From Acidimicrobiia bacterium (GTDB lineage Bacteria > Actinomycetota > Acidimicrobiia > Acidimicrobiales > Poriferisodalaceae), in the NCBI GenBank assembly GCA_022826045.1, contig JAJDVQ010000023.1:62001-126000 (forward strand): a stretch of DNA of 64,000 nt. The letters run 5' to 3'. A model generated the notes under the pieces. That model had not been told where the DNA came from, ran no database searches, and saw only the letters and a list, made by a program, of their open reading frames with translations. The position numbers were made by a program, and so were the translations under genes. Shown one piece after another: positions 27,762 to 37,127 of the stretch; the first letter of the stretch is position 1, and every line of letters begins with the position of its first letter.

Positions 27762-29336
27762 GTGAATCTCGGAATGCTGCTCTTCATGCCGGCGACGATT
27801 GCCGGCGAACAGGTCATCTTGATCGACACCTCAACCGAAGTCGGCGGAGGCACCGCACGCGAGGTCACCTACCAGGAGCTCCTCGACAACGTGGGCCGCA
27901 CGGCCGGGATGCTGACGATGCTGGGCGTCGGCGTCGGCGACCGGGTCGGCGTCTTCGCCACCAACAGCGTGGAGTGTGTCGAGGCCATCTTCGGAGGTGC
28001 GTTCGTGGGCGCCACCGTCGTGCCGATGAACTTCCGCGCCGGTGCGGAGGAGACAGCCCACCTGCTGAGCGACAGCGAGATCAGCGTCTTGTTCACCGAG
28101 TCTCGCTACAGCGACATGATCGAGCAGAACAAGCCCGACGACCTCGAGCATGTCCTGGTGCTCGACGATCCGTCGTCGTATGCCGCTGCCCGCGACGAGG
28201 CGTTCGAGCTCCCGGTGCCCGAAGACGTCGACCCCGACGGTCTGTGCGCGCTGCTGTACACGAGCGGCACCACGGCCATGCCCAAGGGCGTCAAGCTCAC
28301 CAACGGCGCCATCACCGGCTACGTCATGGGCACCAACGACGCCGCCACCGGCGAGGACATGGGCCGCATGGCCGTCGCAGCGCCGCTGTACCACATTGCC
28401 GGGCTGACTTCGATGCTGAATGCTCTCTACAGCGGGCGAGTGGTGGTGCTGCTGCCCCAGTTCGAGGCATCGTCATGGATCGACTGCGTGCAGGCGCACT
28501 CGGTGACGCACGCCTTCCTGGTGCCCACCATGCTCGCCCGGGTGCTCGAAGCCCCCAACTTCGGCCACGGAGCATTCGGCGGACTCGAAGCGGTCACGTA
28601 CGGCGCTGCGCCGATGCCGCCGTCGGTCATACGCAGGGCCATCGACATGTTCCCGCCGAACGTGGCGTTCGCCGGCGCCTACGGCCAGACCGAGACGACA
28701 TCCACGGTGGCAGTCCTCGACCCCGACGATCACCGCATCGAGGGCACCGATGAGGAAAAGGAGCGCAAGCTGCACCGGCTGTCGTCGGTGGGCCAGGTGC
28801 TCGAGGACGTGCAGGTGCGCGTCGTCGATGCTGACAGCGGCGACGTCGTCGCGCCCGGCGTGATCGGCGAGGTGCAGCTGCAGACATTCCGCGCCATGGA
28901 CGGCTACTGGGGCAACGAGGAGAAGACCCGCGTCACCATCGACGACGAGGGCTGGGTGCATACGGGCGACCTCGGCTACCTCGACGACGACGACTACCTG
29001 TTCCTCCACGGCCGTACCGGCGACATGATCATCAGGGGCGGCGAGAACGTGCTGCCCGATGAGGTCGAGGCCGTCCTGTACGACCATCCCGATGTACTCG
29101 AGGCTGCCGTGGTGGGCCTCCCCAGCGAGGAATGGGGCGAGCGCGTGGCAGCAGCGGCCGTCGTGCGACCCGGCGGCGCCACGTCCGGCGACGATCTGGT
29201 TGCGCACGCCCGTGAGCGCCTCGCCCCGTTCAAGCGCCCCGAGTTCGTGCACCTGATGGACGAGTTGCCACGGACCTCCACCGGCAAGCTGCTGCGCCGC
29301 GACCTCATCCCCATGCTCGACGAGCTGGGCATCTGA
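27762..29336 (+). CDS. AMP-dependent acyl-CoA synthetase/ligase
   Basis: LLYTSGTTAMPKGVKLTN, YGQTETTSTV, GWVHTGDLGYLDDDDYLFLHGR, RTSTGKLLRRDL. Confidence 0.95.
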   Translation: MNLGMLLFMPATIAGEQVILIDTSTEVGGGTAREVTYQELLDNVGRTAGMLTMLGVGVGDRVGVFATNSVECVEAIFGGAFVGATVVPMNFRAGAEETAHLLSDSEISVLFTESRYSDMIEQNKPDDLEHVLVLDDPSSYAAARDEAFELPVPEDVDPDGLCALLYTSGTTAMPKGVKLTNGAITGYVMGTNDAATGEDMGRMAVAAPLYHIAGLTSMLNALYSGRVVVLLPQFEASSWIDCVQAHSVTHAFLVPTMLARVLEAPNFGHGAFGGLEAVTYGAAPMPPSVIRRAIDMFPPNVAFAGAYGQTETTSTVAVLDPDDHRIEGTDEEKERKLHRLSSVGQVLEDVQVRVVDADSGDVVAPGVIGEVQLQTFRAMDGYWGNEEKTRVTIDDEGWVHTGDLGYLDDDDYLFLHGRTGDMIIRGGENVLPDEVEAVLYDHPDVLEAAVVGLPSEEWGERVAAAAVVRPGGATSGDDLVAHARERLAPFKRPEFVHLMDELPRTSTGKLLRRDLIPMLDELGI

Positions 29337-29344
29337 GGCCGAGC

Positions 29345-29617
29345 TCAGGTCTGCGGATTGCCGCTGGGCACGCCTGCGCCGGCTGCGGTAGCAGCAGCTT
29401 CGACCGGTATCCCGATGCCCAAAAAGCCCTCGATGCGGGCCAGCCGCTCGCGGCCGTCTTTCACGTCGACCCGCACTTCACCGATCTCGGCTCGCACGGC
29501 GGTGAACTCGGCTCGCATCTCGGCCCGCAGTCGCTCTGTGGACCGCTGTTGGTGCCACACGATGGCAAGCACGGCTACTGCCGCCGAGATGACTTGGGTG
29601 AGGATCACCGCGTCCAC
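29345..29617 (-). CDS. Small protein: N-terminal TM segment plus coiled coil
   Basis: VISAAVAVLAIVWHQQ then RLRAEMRAEFTAVRAEIGEVRVDVKDGRERLARIEGFLGI. Confidence 0.6.
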   Translation of the reverse strand: MDAVILTQVISAAVAVLAIVWHQQRSTERLRAEMRAEFTAVRAEIGEVRVDVKDGRERLARIEGFLGIGIPVEAAATAAGAGVPSGNPQT

Positions 29618-29733
29618 GCCTTAAACATAGCACCGCACCATACTGGTGAGAGCGGCAGACTCAAAGTTATTTATTCAAATACATTGAAAATTAGTTGCTG
29701 CTGTCACGCTGTTGACAGTGTCGTGTAGCGGCG

Positions 29734-30969
29734 ATGGGTTCTATTGCGCTATGCACGACGGCTGTGGCGACCGGGTATCGAGACGATCACCTGCATTTGC
29801 TGGCGTGTGCCGCCGCACGCCGATCGGTGGATGTCCAGGCGGCGGCATCGGTGGGGGAGATGCTTGACATCGTCGGACATGCCGCGCGCAGTTCTGCCTC
29901 ACTGAGGATGCGCCAAGACTGCCAGGACAGCGCTGAAGGCAACGGGGGCGATTCGCGTCAGTGGCTCCGGGTTTGGGGTTACGACGATTCACTGCTCGCT
30001 GAACGTCGCCACCCGACCGCCTCTGAGCTCGACGCTGTCACGCACGCTGTTCCGACCGTGCTGCATCACGTCACCGGTCATGTGGCGGTGGTGAACACGG
30101 CCGCGGGCCGCGCCTTGGGCCTGACGTCAGGCGAGGTGCTTGTCGAGCGTCAGGATCTGCTGGCAGCGGTGCCCCGGGACGATCACAGCGCGACGGTGGC
30201 GTGTGTCGCCGAGATTCTGGCCGACTTGGCTGCCGCGGGCATCACCGCATGCACGGACGCGACGCACACCAACGACGTCGCCGCGCTGGAGCTGCTGGCA
30301 GAAGCCGCCGCTGAGGTGCCCTCCGTGAACGTCACGGTGATGGTGGGCGCCGACCGACTCGACTCGTTGGGCGATCTTGATTTTGGCGAGACGGTTCTGT
30401 CGTCTGAGGGCGCGGACGATGCCGACGCGGTGCGGGTCGGACACGCCAAGGTCATGCCGCCTCACGATGACGACAGCGCTATCGCCGACCTTGTAGCGGC
30501 GGCGCGCGCTCATCGATTTCCGGTCGCCGTCCATGTCATGGACATCGACACACTGCAAGCGACCTTGGATGCCTTGGAGGCGCACCCGCCGCTGCCGGCC
30601 GGAATGGCGACGAGCGGCGCCCGCCGCACAGTGCCCGACCGCATTGAACATTGCGCGCTCGCACTGCCCGAACAGCTCGACCGCATTGCCCGGCTCGGCG
30701 TCAAGGTCGTGACCCAGCCCAGCTTCGTGACCCGGCGCGCGCAGAAGTACCGCGATCAGCTCTCGACGACCGAACAGGAGTGGCTCTGGCCGCTCGGCAG
30801 TCTGCTGCGTCGCGGCATCTGCGTCACGCTGTCCTCCGACGCTCCGACGGCTCCTTCTGATCCGGCCGAGTGGATAGAAGCGGCCACGAGTCGGGATCTC
30901 GCACCCGCCGAACGCGTCGACGTCGAGACCGCTCGCCGACTGTGCTTGAGAGGCGGCGCAGACCGCTGA
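29734..30969 (+). CDS. Amidohydrolase-family protein (YtcJ-like), apparently lacking usual N- and C-terminal segments
   Basis: GYRDDHLHLL metal motif, RIEHCALALPEQLDRIARLGVKVVTQPSF, CVTLSSDAPTAPSDP. Confidence 0.8.
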   Translation: MGSIALCTTAVATGYRDDHLHLLACAAARRSVDVQAAASVGEMLDIVGHAARSSASLRMRQDCQDSAEGNGGDSRQWLRVWGYDDSLLAERRHPTASELDAVTHAVPTVLHHVTGHVAVVNTAAGRALGLTSGEVLVERQDLLAAVPRDDHSATVACVAEILADLAAAGITACTDATHTNDVAALELLAEAAAEVPSVNVTVMVGADRLDSLGDLDFGETVLSSEGADDADAVRVGHAKVMPPHDDDSAIADLVAAARAHRFPVAVHVMDIDTLQATLDALEAHPPLPAGMATSGARRTVPDRIEHCALALPEQLDRIARLGVKVVTQPSFVTRRAQKYRDQLSTTEQEWLWPLGSLLRRGICVTLSSDAPTAPSDPAEWIEAATSRDLAPAERVDVETARRLCLRGGADR

Positions 30970-31078
30970 GTACGCTGCCGCCTCGGTGCTTCGCCAGCAC
31001 GGTGCAGCCGACACTTCGCAAGAAGCAACCAGCACAGGGCATGAAGCGATCAGCACAGGATGAGCAGGGGGAGGACCG

Positions 31079-32275
31079 ATGGCCGGGCCGATGGAGGGCA
31101 TCCGCGTCGTCGAGTTGGGCGTGTGGATCGCTGGACCCGCCTGTGGCGCGATCCTTGCCGACTGGGGTGCAGACGTCCTCAAGGTGGAGACGCCCGACGG
31201 CGACCCGTTCCGTTCGCTGGACTGGCTGTATCAGGGCGACGGCAACCCGCCGTTCGATCTCGACAACCGCGGCAAGCGCAGCATCGCTCTCGACTTGCGG
31301 CAGCCGGACGGGCTCGCCGCCCTGCACTCCCTGCTGGCTGACGCCGATGTCTTCCTGTCCAACATCCGACCCGGCGGGCTCGAACGCATGGGTCTCGACT
31401 ACCCGTCGCTCGCGCAGCGTTACCCGCGCCTGATCTACGCCAGCGTCACAGGACTCTCGCTGCGAGGCGACGAACGGGATCGCCAGACCTATGACGTGGG
31501 TGCGTTCTGGTCGCGGGCAGGGATCGTCCGGTCGTTGACCCCCGAAGACGCCGACCTGCCGTACCAGCGCGGTGGCATGGGCGACCACATGACCGGTCTG
31601 GCGGCAGCGGCCGGGGTCGCGGCTGCCCTGTTCCACCGCACCAGCACGGGCAAGGGTCAGCTCGTGGAGTCGTCGCTGTTGCGCCTGGGCACCTACCTGC
31701 TGGGCTGGGACCACAACGTCACTGCCATGACGGGCACCGATACCGAGGCCTGGGGCCGCGACAGCCCGCCCAACCCGCTCATCAACTGCTACCGCTGTGG
31801 CGACGGCGAATGGCTCTGGATGCTGGGTCTCGAAGGCGACCGACATTGGCCGTATGTCGTGAGCGCGCTGGAACGGCCGGAGTGGGAGGACGATCCCCGT
31901 TTCGCCGACATCGTGCTCCGCCTCGAGAACACGGCTGCCCTCACCGCGGAGATGGACGCCGTCATGGCGACGCGCACGCGCGCCGAGTGGGGCGAGATCT
32001 TCGATGCAAACGACGTCTGGTGGGCCCCCGTGCAGTCCACCTTGGAGATGCGGTCCGACCCCCAGGCCCACGCTGCGGGCTGCTGGGTGAAGGTGCCGAC
32101 GCATGATGGCCGGACGACTGAGATGGTCGCGACACCGGTGGATTTCTCCGAGAGTGCGTGGGCTCCTGGCGGTCCGCCGCCCGAGCTCGGCCAGCACACC
32201 GAGCTGATCCTGCTCGAGCACGGCTACGACTGGGATGACATCGAGCAGCTGAAGCAGGCGGGCGTGATCCCCTGA
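31079..32275 (+). CDS. CoA-transferase family III
   Basis: GIRVVELGVWIAGPACGAILADWGADVLKVETPDGDPFR; NRGKRSIALDLRQPDG. Confidence 0.94.
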   Translation: MAGPMEGIRVVELGVWIAGPACGAILADWGADVLKVETPDGDPFRSLDWLYQGDGNPPFDLDNRGKRSIALDLRQPDGLAALHSLLADADVFLSNIRPGGLERMGLDYPSLAQRYPRLIYASVTGLSLRGDERDRQTYDVGAFWSRAGIVRSLTPEDADLPYQRGGMGDHMTGLAAAAGVAAALFHRTSTGKGQLVESSLLRLGTYLLGWDHNVTAMTGTDTEAWGRDSPPNPLINCYRCGDGEWLWMLGLEGDRHWPYVVSALERPEWEDDPRFADIVLRLENTAALTAEMDAVMATRTRAEWGEIFDANDVWWAPVQSTLEMRSDPQAHAAGCWVKVPTHDGRTTEMVATPVDFSESAWAPGGPPPELGQHTELILLEHGYDWDDIEQLKQAGVIP

Positions 32276-32315
32276 CCAAGGTGTCCTCGCGTTGCAGCGC
32301 ATCTCGACGAGCGGA

Positions 32316-32969
32316 TCAGGGCGCTGGTGTCAGCGTTGCCGTGCCGATCCTTCCCGACGCCAAGAGTGGGCACAAGAAAGTCGGAAAAGAGCTCCTTCCG
32401 TAGAAGCCGTCGAAGGTGACGCGGTCGCCTTCGACCATCGGCCCACTCTGTTTGACCCAGAGTGCGCGGGATTTTGGGTCATACCGAACGAGGTTGTAAC
32501 CCAGCTTGAGAAGGTACACCGACTGCGACAAGCTGTCGGGTGCGCGGTCCATGTCCTCACCGAACTGGAAGACGAGATTGGCCGAGACTGACTGTGCATC
32601 GCGCGTAGGCAAGCTATGAATTGCATCTTGGCCTTGTTGGAGGACAAGCGAGTGAACATATGCGCACGCGCCGTCGAATTTGAGTATTCCGGTTCCTCGC
32701 ACTCTCGGCAAATCGTTCATTCCACTGGACCCGTCGCCGTGAAAGGCTCCGTCGGGTTCGACATAGTGCATTCCGGCGAGATTGCGTGTGAGTGTCGGTT
32801 GGGTGGCTGATGTCTGAACGGGTTGAATTGTTGGCGCACTGGCGGCCGTGCAGGCTGGGCAAAGCGTCAGCACGGCGATAAGCGCGGCAGCGATGCCGAG
32901 ACGCCATCGGCCGAGTTCGGTCGCACGCGCGGGTCTGGCCATCGAAATCGGCACAAGCCGATCAGACAC
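32316..32969 (-). CDS. Exported/lipoprotein-like hypothetical protein, paralogue of the adjacent upstream gene
   Basis: Hydrophobic signal with Cys; shared block LWVKQSGPMVEGDRVTFDGF with next gene. Confidence 0.65.
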   Translation of the reverse strand: MSDRLVPISMARPARATELGRWRLGIAAALIAVLTLCPACTAASAPTIQPVQTSATQPTLTRNLAGMHYVEPDGAFHGDGSSGMNDLPRVRGTGILKFDGACAYVHSLVLQQGQDAIHSLPTRDAQSVSANLVFQFGEDMDRAPDSLSQSVYLLKLGYNLVRYDPKSRALWVKQSGPMVEGDRVTFDGFYGRSSFPTFLCPLLASGRIGTATLTPAP

Positions 32970-33615
32970 AGGGCTGATCCTCTCCAGCCCCCGGCATCCA
33001 GCCGGATACTCCTACTCCGTCTCCTCGGCACAGGATCTCCGCCAGGCCCGGAATCAACGTTCCCACAAGCCTCCCGCCGACTGCCAAAGGACAGCGCTCC
33101 GAGGGTTCGACCGCGTCGAGTCGACCGACGGCCGTCGCCTTGTCACCGTTCGCTATTGGGCCGTGCTGCTCGACCCACAGCCTTTGTGTCTGCGGTTCGT
33201 ATCGGGTCAGCGTATACGGCAACGCCAGCAGGTATGTCTGTATGGCCCCGGTACTGTCTCTGTGGAAACTGCCATCGTCCCATGTTTCAAGCTGATGAAT
33301 GTAAGGACATGGACTGTCGATCTCCACAATGCCGTGTATCACATCGTCGGCAACGTCATGCTCTTCCGGTCTCTTATCGGGTGCGAGCAGATCCAACTTG
33401 TCAACAGGCATCTTGTAATACATCTCCACGAAATCCGCGAATGGAATTGTGGTGGTCGTGGTGGTGATCGGCGCATTCGTGTCCAGCGAGGCCGATGTGC
33501 TCTGTGATTCGTCGGCGTCACATGCCGAAGCGACGATGAGCGCAGCGATTGTCAGTGTCAGCGCCAGCCGTGCCAAGGGGGAGCACCACGCTGCTGCGGC
33601 TCGTGGCCGATGCAT
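32962..33615 (-). CDS. Exported lipoprotein-like hypothetical protein, paralogue of adjacent gene
   Basis: LTIAALIVASACDADES lipobox, Thr-rich linker TTTTTT, LWVEQHGPIANGDKATAVGR. Confidence 0.7.
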   Translation of the reverse strand: MHRPRAAAAWCSPLARLALTLTIAALIVASACDADESQSTSASLDTNAPITTTTTTIPFADFVEMYYKMPVDKLDLLAPDKRPEEHDVADDVIHGIVEIDSPCPYIHQLETWDDGSFHRDSTGAIQTYLLALPYTLTRYEPQTQRLWVEQHGPIANGDKATAVGRLDAVEPSERCPLAVGGRLVGTLIPGLAEILCRGDGVGVSGWMPGAGEDQPCV

Positions 33616-33629
33616 GGATCCGTCTCTAG

Positions 33630-35117
33630 TCAGCCGATGAAACGCACTGTCTGACGGTGCAGAATGTCGACACCCAAGAATTGCTCAACCTCGCCGACTG
33701 ATGAGAAGCTGGCATAAACGCCGGTCAGGCTGCAGTCGTTGCCGCTATTGCTGCCCCTATGGATGCCGTAGGCGACCGAACCTCGGTACCACGGTCCGCC
33801 GCTGTCACCTTCACATGATCGCAACGAGTCACCGTGCACGCGAACGAATACTGCATTGCACGTCAATTGCACAGTGCTTTCATTATTGGTGCATGGTGCC
33901 TTGCTGAGGTCTTGATGCCTAGCTGGCTGGTAGTGAATGCTGACAACTGTGCCGCAGGAGAAGTTGCTGCGGTTTCCGGTGTGGCACACGTAGTTTCCGG
34001 CCATCCGGTATCGCGGTTTTTCGGAGGCTACATCGCAATTTCCTTGCGCCCCGAAGACGTTGCACCGGAATGTCGAGCGCAATGTATGGCCTGAACCCTC
34101 AACTACCCGGTGGAACTGGGCATCCGCTGAGATGTTCTGGTACCCGACGACCCATGGCAGGTTGACACCGTTGAGGGAGAGCGAGTTGCGGCAGTGTCCG
34201 GCAGTGATGATGCCGTAGTTGCCAGTCCGCTGGTGCTGTGCCGCAAAGCCCGAGGTGCATCCGCCCATTTCTCGCCCGCCATCGAGCATCGCGTCGGTGC
34301 CAATGCCGCGCCCGTCGACTATCTCGTACGTGACCTCGATGTTCCCTGCGAGCGCTGTGGTAAGCATCGCCTGCATTGCTTGGAGCTGCGCATCCGACGC
34401 GCTCGCGTCATCGGCGGTTCCGACGGCACCGATCCCTCCGGGACCCTTGAACTCATCCGGCTCCGTGGCGTTCGCAAGCGCTGGGTCAACGCCGATGTGC
34501 AGAGCGTTGTCGCTCATGTCGAGCAGCGTAAAAGTCACCACATCAGCGATATCGACGCCGGTGCCAAGGCCGTCCGTTGCAGATCCTACTGGGCCGAGGC
34601 CTGAGCCGCCCGCGAACGTGTGCTGTGCGGTCATGAGTTCCGCGAGCGTGTGCGCAGCGCCGATGCGAATTGTCACATCGGAGTGCAGGTCTGCGATGTC
34701 CGTTGCAGCAGCACTTGCAGGTTGGTCACCTGCCAGCAGAACCCAGCCGGTCAGTCCCCCCGTGTGGTCGATGCCCCAGCCTGCCACTCTGTCAGACTCA
34801 ATGCTGCGTATTGACTCCAACTCCAAGTGCAGCGGGTCGATCCGGTCGAGCCTCCGATTCGCCTCTGCGAGTGTCACGCCGTAGTCGAGCGCATATGAAG
34901 CGGCTGCCGCATCGCCCGCAAGCGGGTCGTTGGGACCTCGAGGCTGCTGTTCCTGCGTTGTCTGCGATTGCTCACTGATGGCGGGGAGTACTGGGTCTGG
35001 GCTCGTGGCGCCAGCTGACACAGGAGCGAGTGCAGCTGCCGAGACGGCCAACACTGCAAGCAGCGCACCGAGACGCATAGAGCCTGCACGGCACCGGCGG
35101 TTCCTTGGCGAGGACAT
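33630..35117 (-). CDS. Secreted trypsin-like (S1-fold) serine protease with long propeptide
   Basis: Signal peptide-like N-terminus; IITAGHC (His), SCEGDSGGPWY (Ser), multiple Cys. Confidence 0.9.
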   Translation of the reverse strand: MSSPRNRRCRAGSMRLGALLAVLAVSAAALAPVSAGATSPDPVLPAISEQSQTTQEQQPRGPNDPLAGDAAAASYALDYGVTLAEANRRLDRIDPLHLELESIRSIESDRVAGWGIDHTGGLTGWVLLAGDQPASAAATDIADLHSDVTIRIGAAHTLAELMTAQHTFAGGSGLGPVGSATDGLGTGVDIADVVTFTLLDMSDNALHIGVDPALANATEPDEFKGPGGIGAVGTADDASASDAQLQAMQAMLTTALAGNIEVTYEIVDGRGIGTDAMLDGGREMGGCTSGFAAQHQRTGNYGIITAGHCRNSLSLNGVNLPWVVGYQNISADAQFHRVVEGSGHTLRSTFRCNVFGAQGNCDVASEKPRYRMAGNYVCHTGNRSNFSCGTVVSIHYQPARHQDLSKAPCTNNESTVQLTCNAVFVRVHGDSLRSCEGDSGGPWYRGSVAYGIHRGSNSGNDCSLTGVYASFSSVGEVEQFLGVDILHRQTVRFIG

Positions 35118-35460
35118 GACAGTTCCCTTCAGTTCTTGAGCACGTCGAATACCGGACCCGACCGAGCGTGTCCGGTGTTGCGCTCTGCCCGTAGCGGGCA
35201 CGAGAAGCGACCTGCCTTGGTGCTGGTCTTCGGAAGAAGGAACCAACCAGGCGCATCGCCGCCTCCGAGCCTGACCGTACACCCGTGGTGCAAGGTCTCA
35301 GAACCACGGTGCCGAACGCACTGCCGAGGGAGCCGCGCGTCGAACCTGCTGCTGGGCGTGAGATAACTTCGATCCGCCGCATCGCCGTGCGCCCAGAGCT
35401 CATCAGGGCGGGGCTCGACAACCCGGGTGCGCGAGATGGGGCGGCGGGGAGGTAGAGCGG

Positions 35461-36636
35461 ATGATCGAGCCGGTCAGCGCTCGTGTGTTGACGCCTGAAT
35501 GGGCGCCGACGGTGATCCCCGCGCCGTACGACTCGCTCACCCCCGACGAGCACGCCCAGCACCTCGCCGACAATCCCGACTCCTTTGCCCATGTGGCCGG
35601 ATTGCCGCCGGAGAGCTTCGGCCATCCCAGCGAGCACCTGCAGCACGCCACGCGCAGCACGCAGGCACTCGAACGGCTCATCGGTCTGGGCGTGTTCGGT
35701 GGCGCCCGGGAGCCAGGCCTGTACGTGCAATGCGTGGAGGCCGACGGCCACGCGCAGCACGCGTTGCTGGGCGGCGTGCGCCTCGCCTCCCATGAACTGC
35801 GCCCGCACGAGGACACCCAGCCGGGCAGGGTGCACGGCCTGGCCGTGCACTTCACCGAGGTCGGCCGCATGTCGAGCCCCGTGGTTGTCACCGCGCCGCG
35901 ACTGACGATGGTCTCCGACGTCATCGAAGCCACCCTTGCCGCAGCCGGGGCCTCCACACCGCTGGAGCCGCTGCTCGACACCAAGACCGCCGACGGTGCG
36001 CGGGTCACGCTGTGGCCGGCCGTCGTCGGGGGTGGCGAGGGTGCCAGCGTCGGCCTCGACGGCCCGCTGTACATCGTGGACGGGCACCATCGCGTCGCAG
36101 CCGCCAGGCAGGCCGGCTTCTCGCACGTGCTCGTGGCATGCGCACCCACCGACGAACTGCACCTCGGCAGCTTTGACCGCGAACTGAGCGAACTCGACAT
36201 GATGCCCAGGCGCGTCATGGAATTGATGAGGGCTCGGTGCGATGTCGAAGAAGTGTCCGACGCGGTCGCAGCGCGCCCGGGGGCGCCGGGATGGGTCGGC
36301 GTGGGCGTGGCAGGCCACTGGTTCCGCGCTCGTCTGCGCCACGCCGGACCCGCCGACGACACGTCTCCCGTCCAGAACCCGGCGACCCGGCTGGATGCCG
36401 CATTCGTTCACGAGTTCATACTCGGCGACATCTTCGGCGTGGAGAGTGCTTCGGATCCGCGGCTCACCTACCGGCCTACGACCGTGGAAGCCGCCCCAGC
36501 GCCGGTCACGATCCTGCTGGCGCCGGTGCCGCTCGATTCGGTGTTCGAAGTTGCCGACTTCGGCGGTGTGATGCCGCCGAAGACCACCTACTTCCTGCCC
36601 AAGGCTCGCTCCGGGTTGCTGCTGGTTCGCTGCTGA
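35461..36636 (+). CDS. DUF1015-family protein
   Basis: IPAPYDSLTPDE, YIVDGHHRVAAARQAG, FILGDIFGVESASDPRLTYRPT. Confidence 0.85.
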   Translation: MIEPVSARVLTPEWAPTVIPAPYDSLTPDEHAQHLADNPDSFAHVAGLPPESFGHPSEHLQHATRSTQALERLIGLGVFGGAREPGLYVQCVEADGHAQHALLGGVRLASHELRPHEDTQPGRVHGLAVHFTEVGRMSSPVVVTAPRLTMVSDVIEATLAAAGASTPLEPLLDTKTADGARVTLWPAVVGGGEGASVGLDGPLYIVDGHHRVAAARQAGFSHVLVACAPTDELHLGSFDRELSELDMMPRRVMELMRARCDVEEVSDAVAARPGAPGWVGVGVAGHWFRARLRHAGPADDTSPVQNPATRLDAAFVHEFILGDIFGVESASDPRLTYRPTTVEAAPAPVTILLAPVPLDSVFEVADFGGVMPPKTTYFLPKARSGLLLVRC

Positions 36637-36660
36637 TCCGCTGCAGATGCTGTTTCGCTC

Positions 36661-36836
36661 GTGCTGATCGCGTTCACTGGGGGTGCTCGCAGCGGGAAAT
36701 CCACTGCCGCGCTGAGCGCCGCGACGTCGGCCGGTGCACCGGTGACGTTCTGGGTGCCATCGCCCAAGTCAGCCAGATGGCCGCGCTGGTGGCGGTGTCG
36801 CAGCTGCTCGACGACGTCGGCTGGTTCTGGACCTAG
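36661..36836 (+). pseudogene. Truncated CobU-like (adenosylcobinamide kinase) N-terminal remnant
   Basis: MLIAFTGGARSGKSTAALSAATSAGAPVTFW, then frame change into AIAQVSQMAALVAVSQLLDDVGWFWT and stop. Confidence 0.45.
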
Positions 36837-36863
36837 AGTCCGGTCCGAAAGAGCAGACAGCGG

Positions 36864-36986
36864 ATGCGCAAACCGACCGAACCATCAGCAGAGGACAAAA
36901 CGAATCGCGACGGATTTGCTGCGATGGCCGTCTTGGCGCTGACCATCGTGTTCATCGTGGCGATCATCGTGTTCGCGATCGCCTAG
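36864..36986 (+). CDS. 40-aa single-TM microprotein (absent from ORF track)
   Basis: ATG...TAG encoding MRKPTEPSAEDKTNRDGFAAMAVLALTIVFIVAIIVFAIA. Confidence 0.5.
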   Translation: MRKPTEPSAEDKTNRDGFAAMAVLALTIVFIVAIIVFAIA

Positions 36987-37127
36987 CACCTGCGCGCAGT
37001 GCCGCACATGCCGGGTGCCTGAACCCCCGGCAGCCGGTCGACGGCTGTGCTTGAATGACCCACTTGGCAGGCGGCGGTCGCATCGGCCCGCCATCGGGTC
37101 TGCCGTGTCCCTAGGGAGGGGAACCAC

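Noticed and set aside
30824-32302. 492-aa minus-strand ORF
   Set aside because: Antisense to a clear CoA-transferase; no recognisable domain.
34972-36411. 479-aa minus-strand ORF
   Set aside because: Antisense to the DUF1015 gene; shadow ORF.
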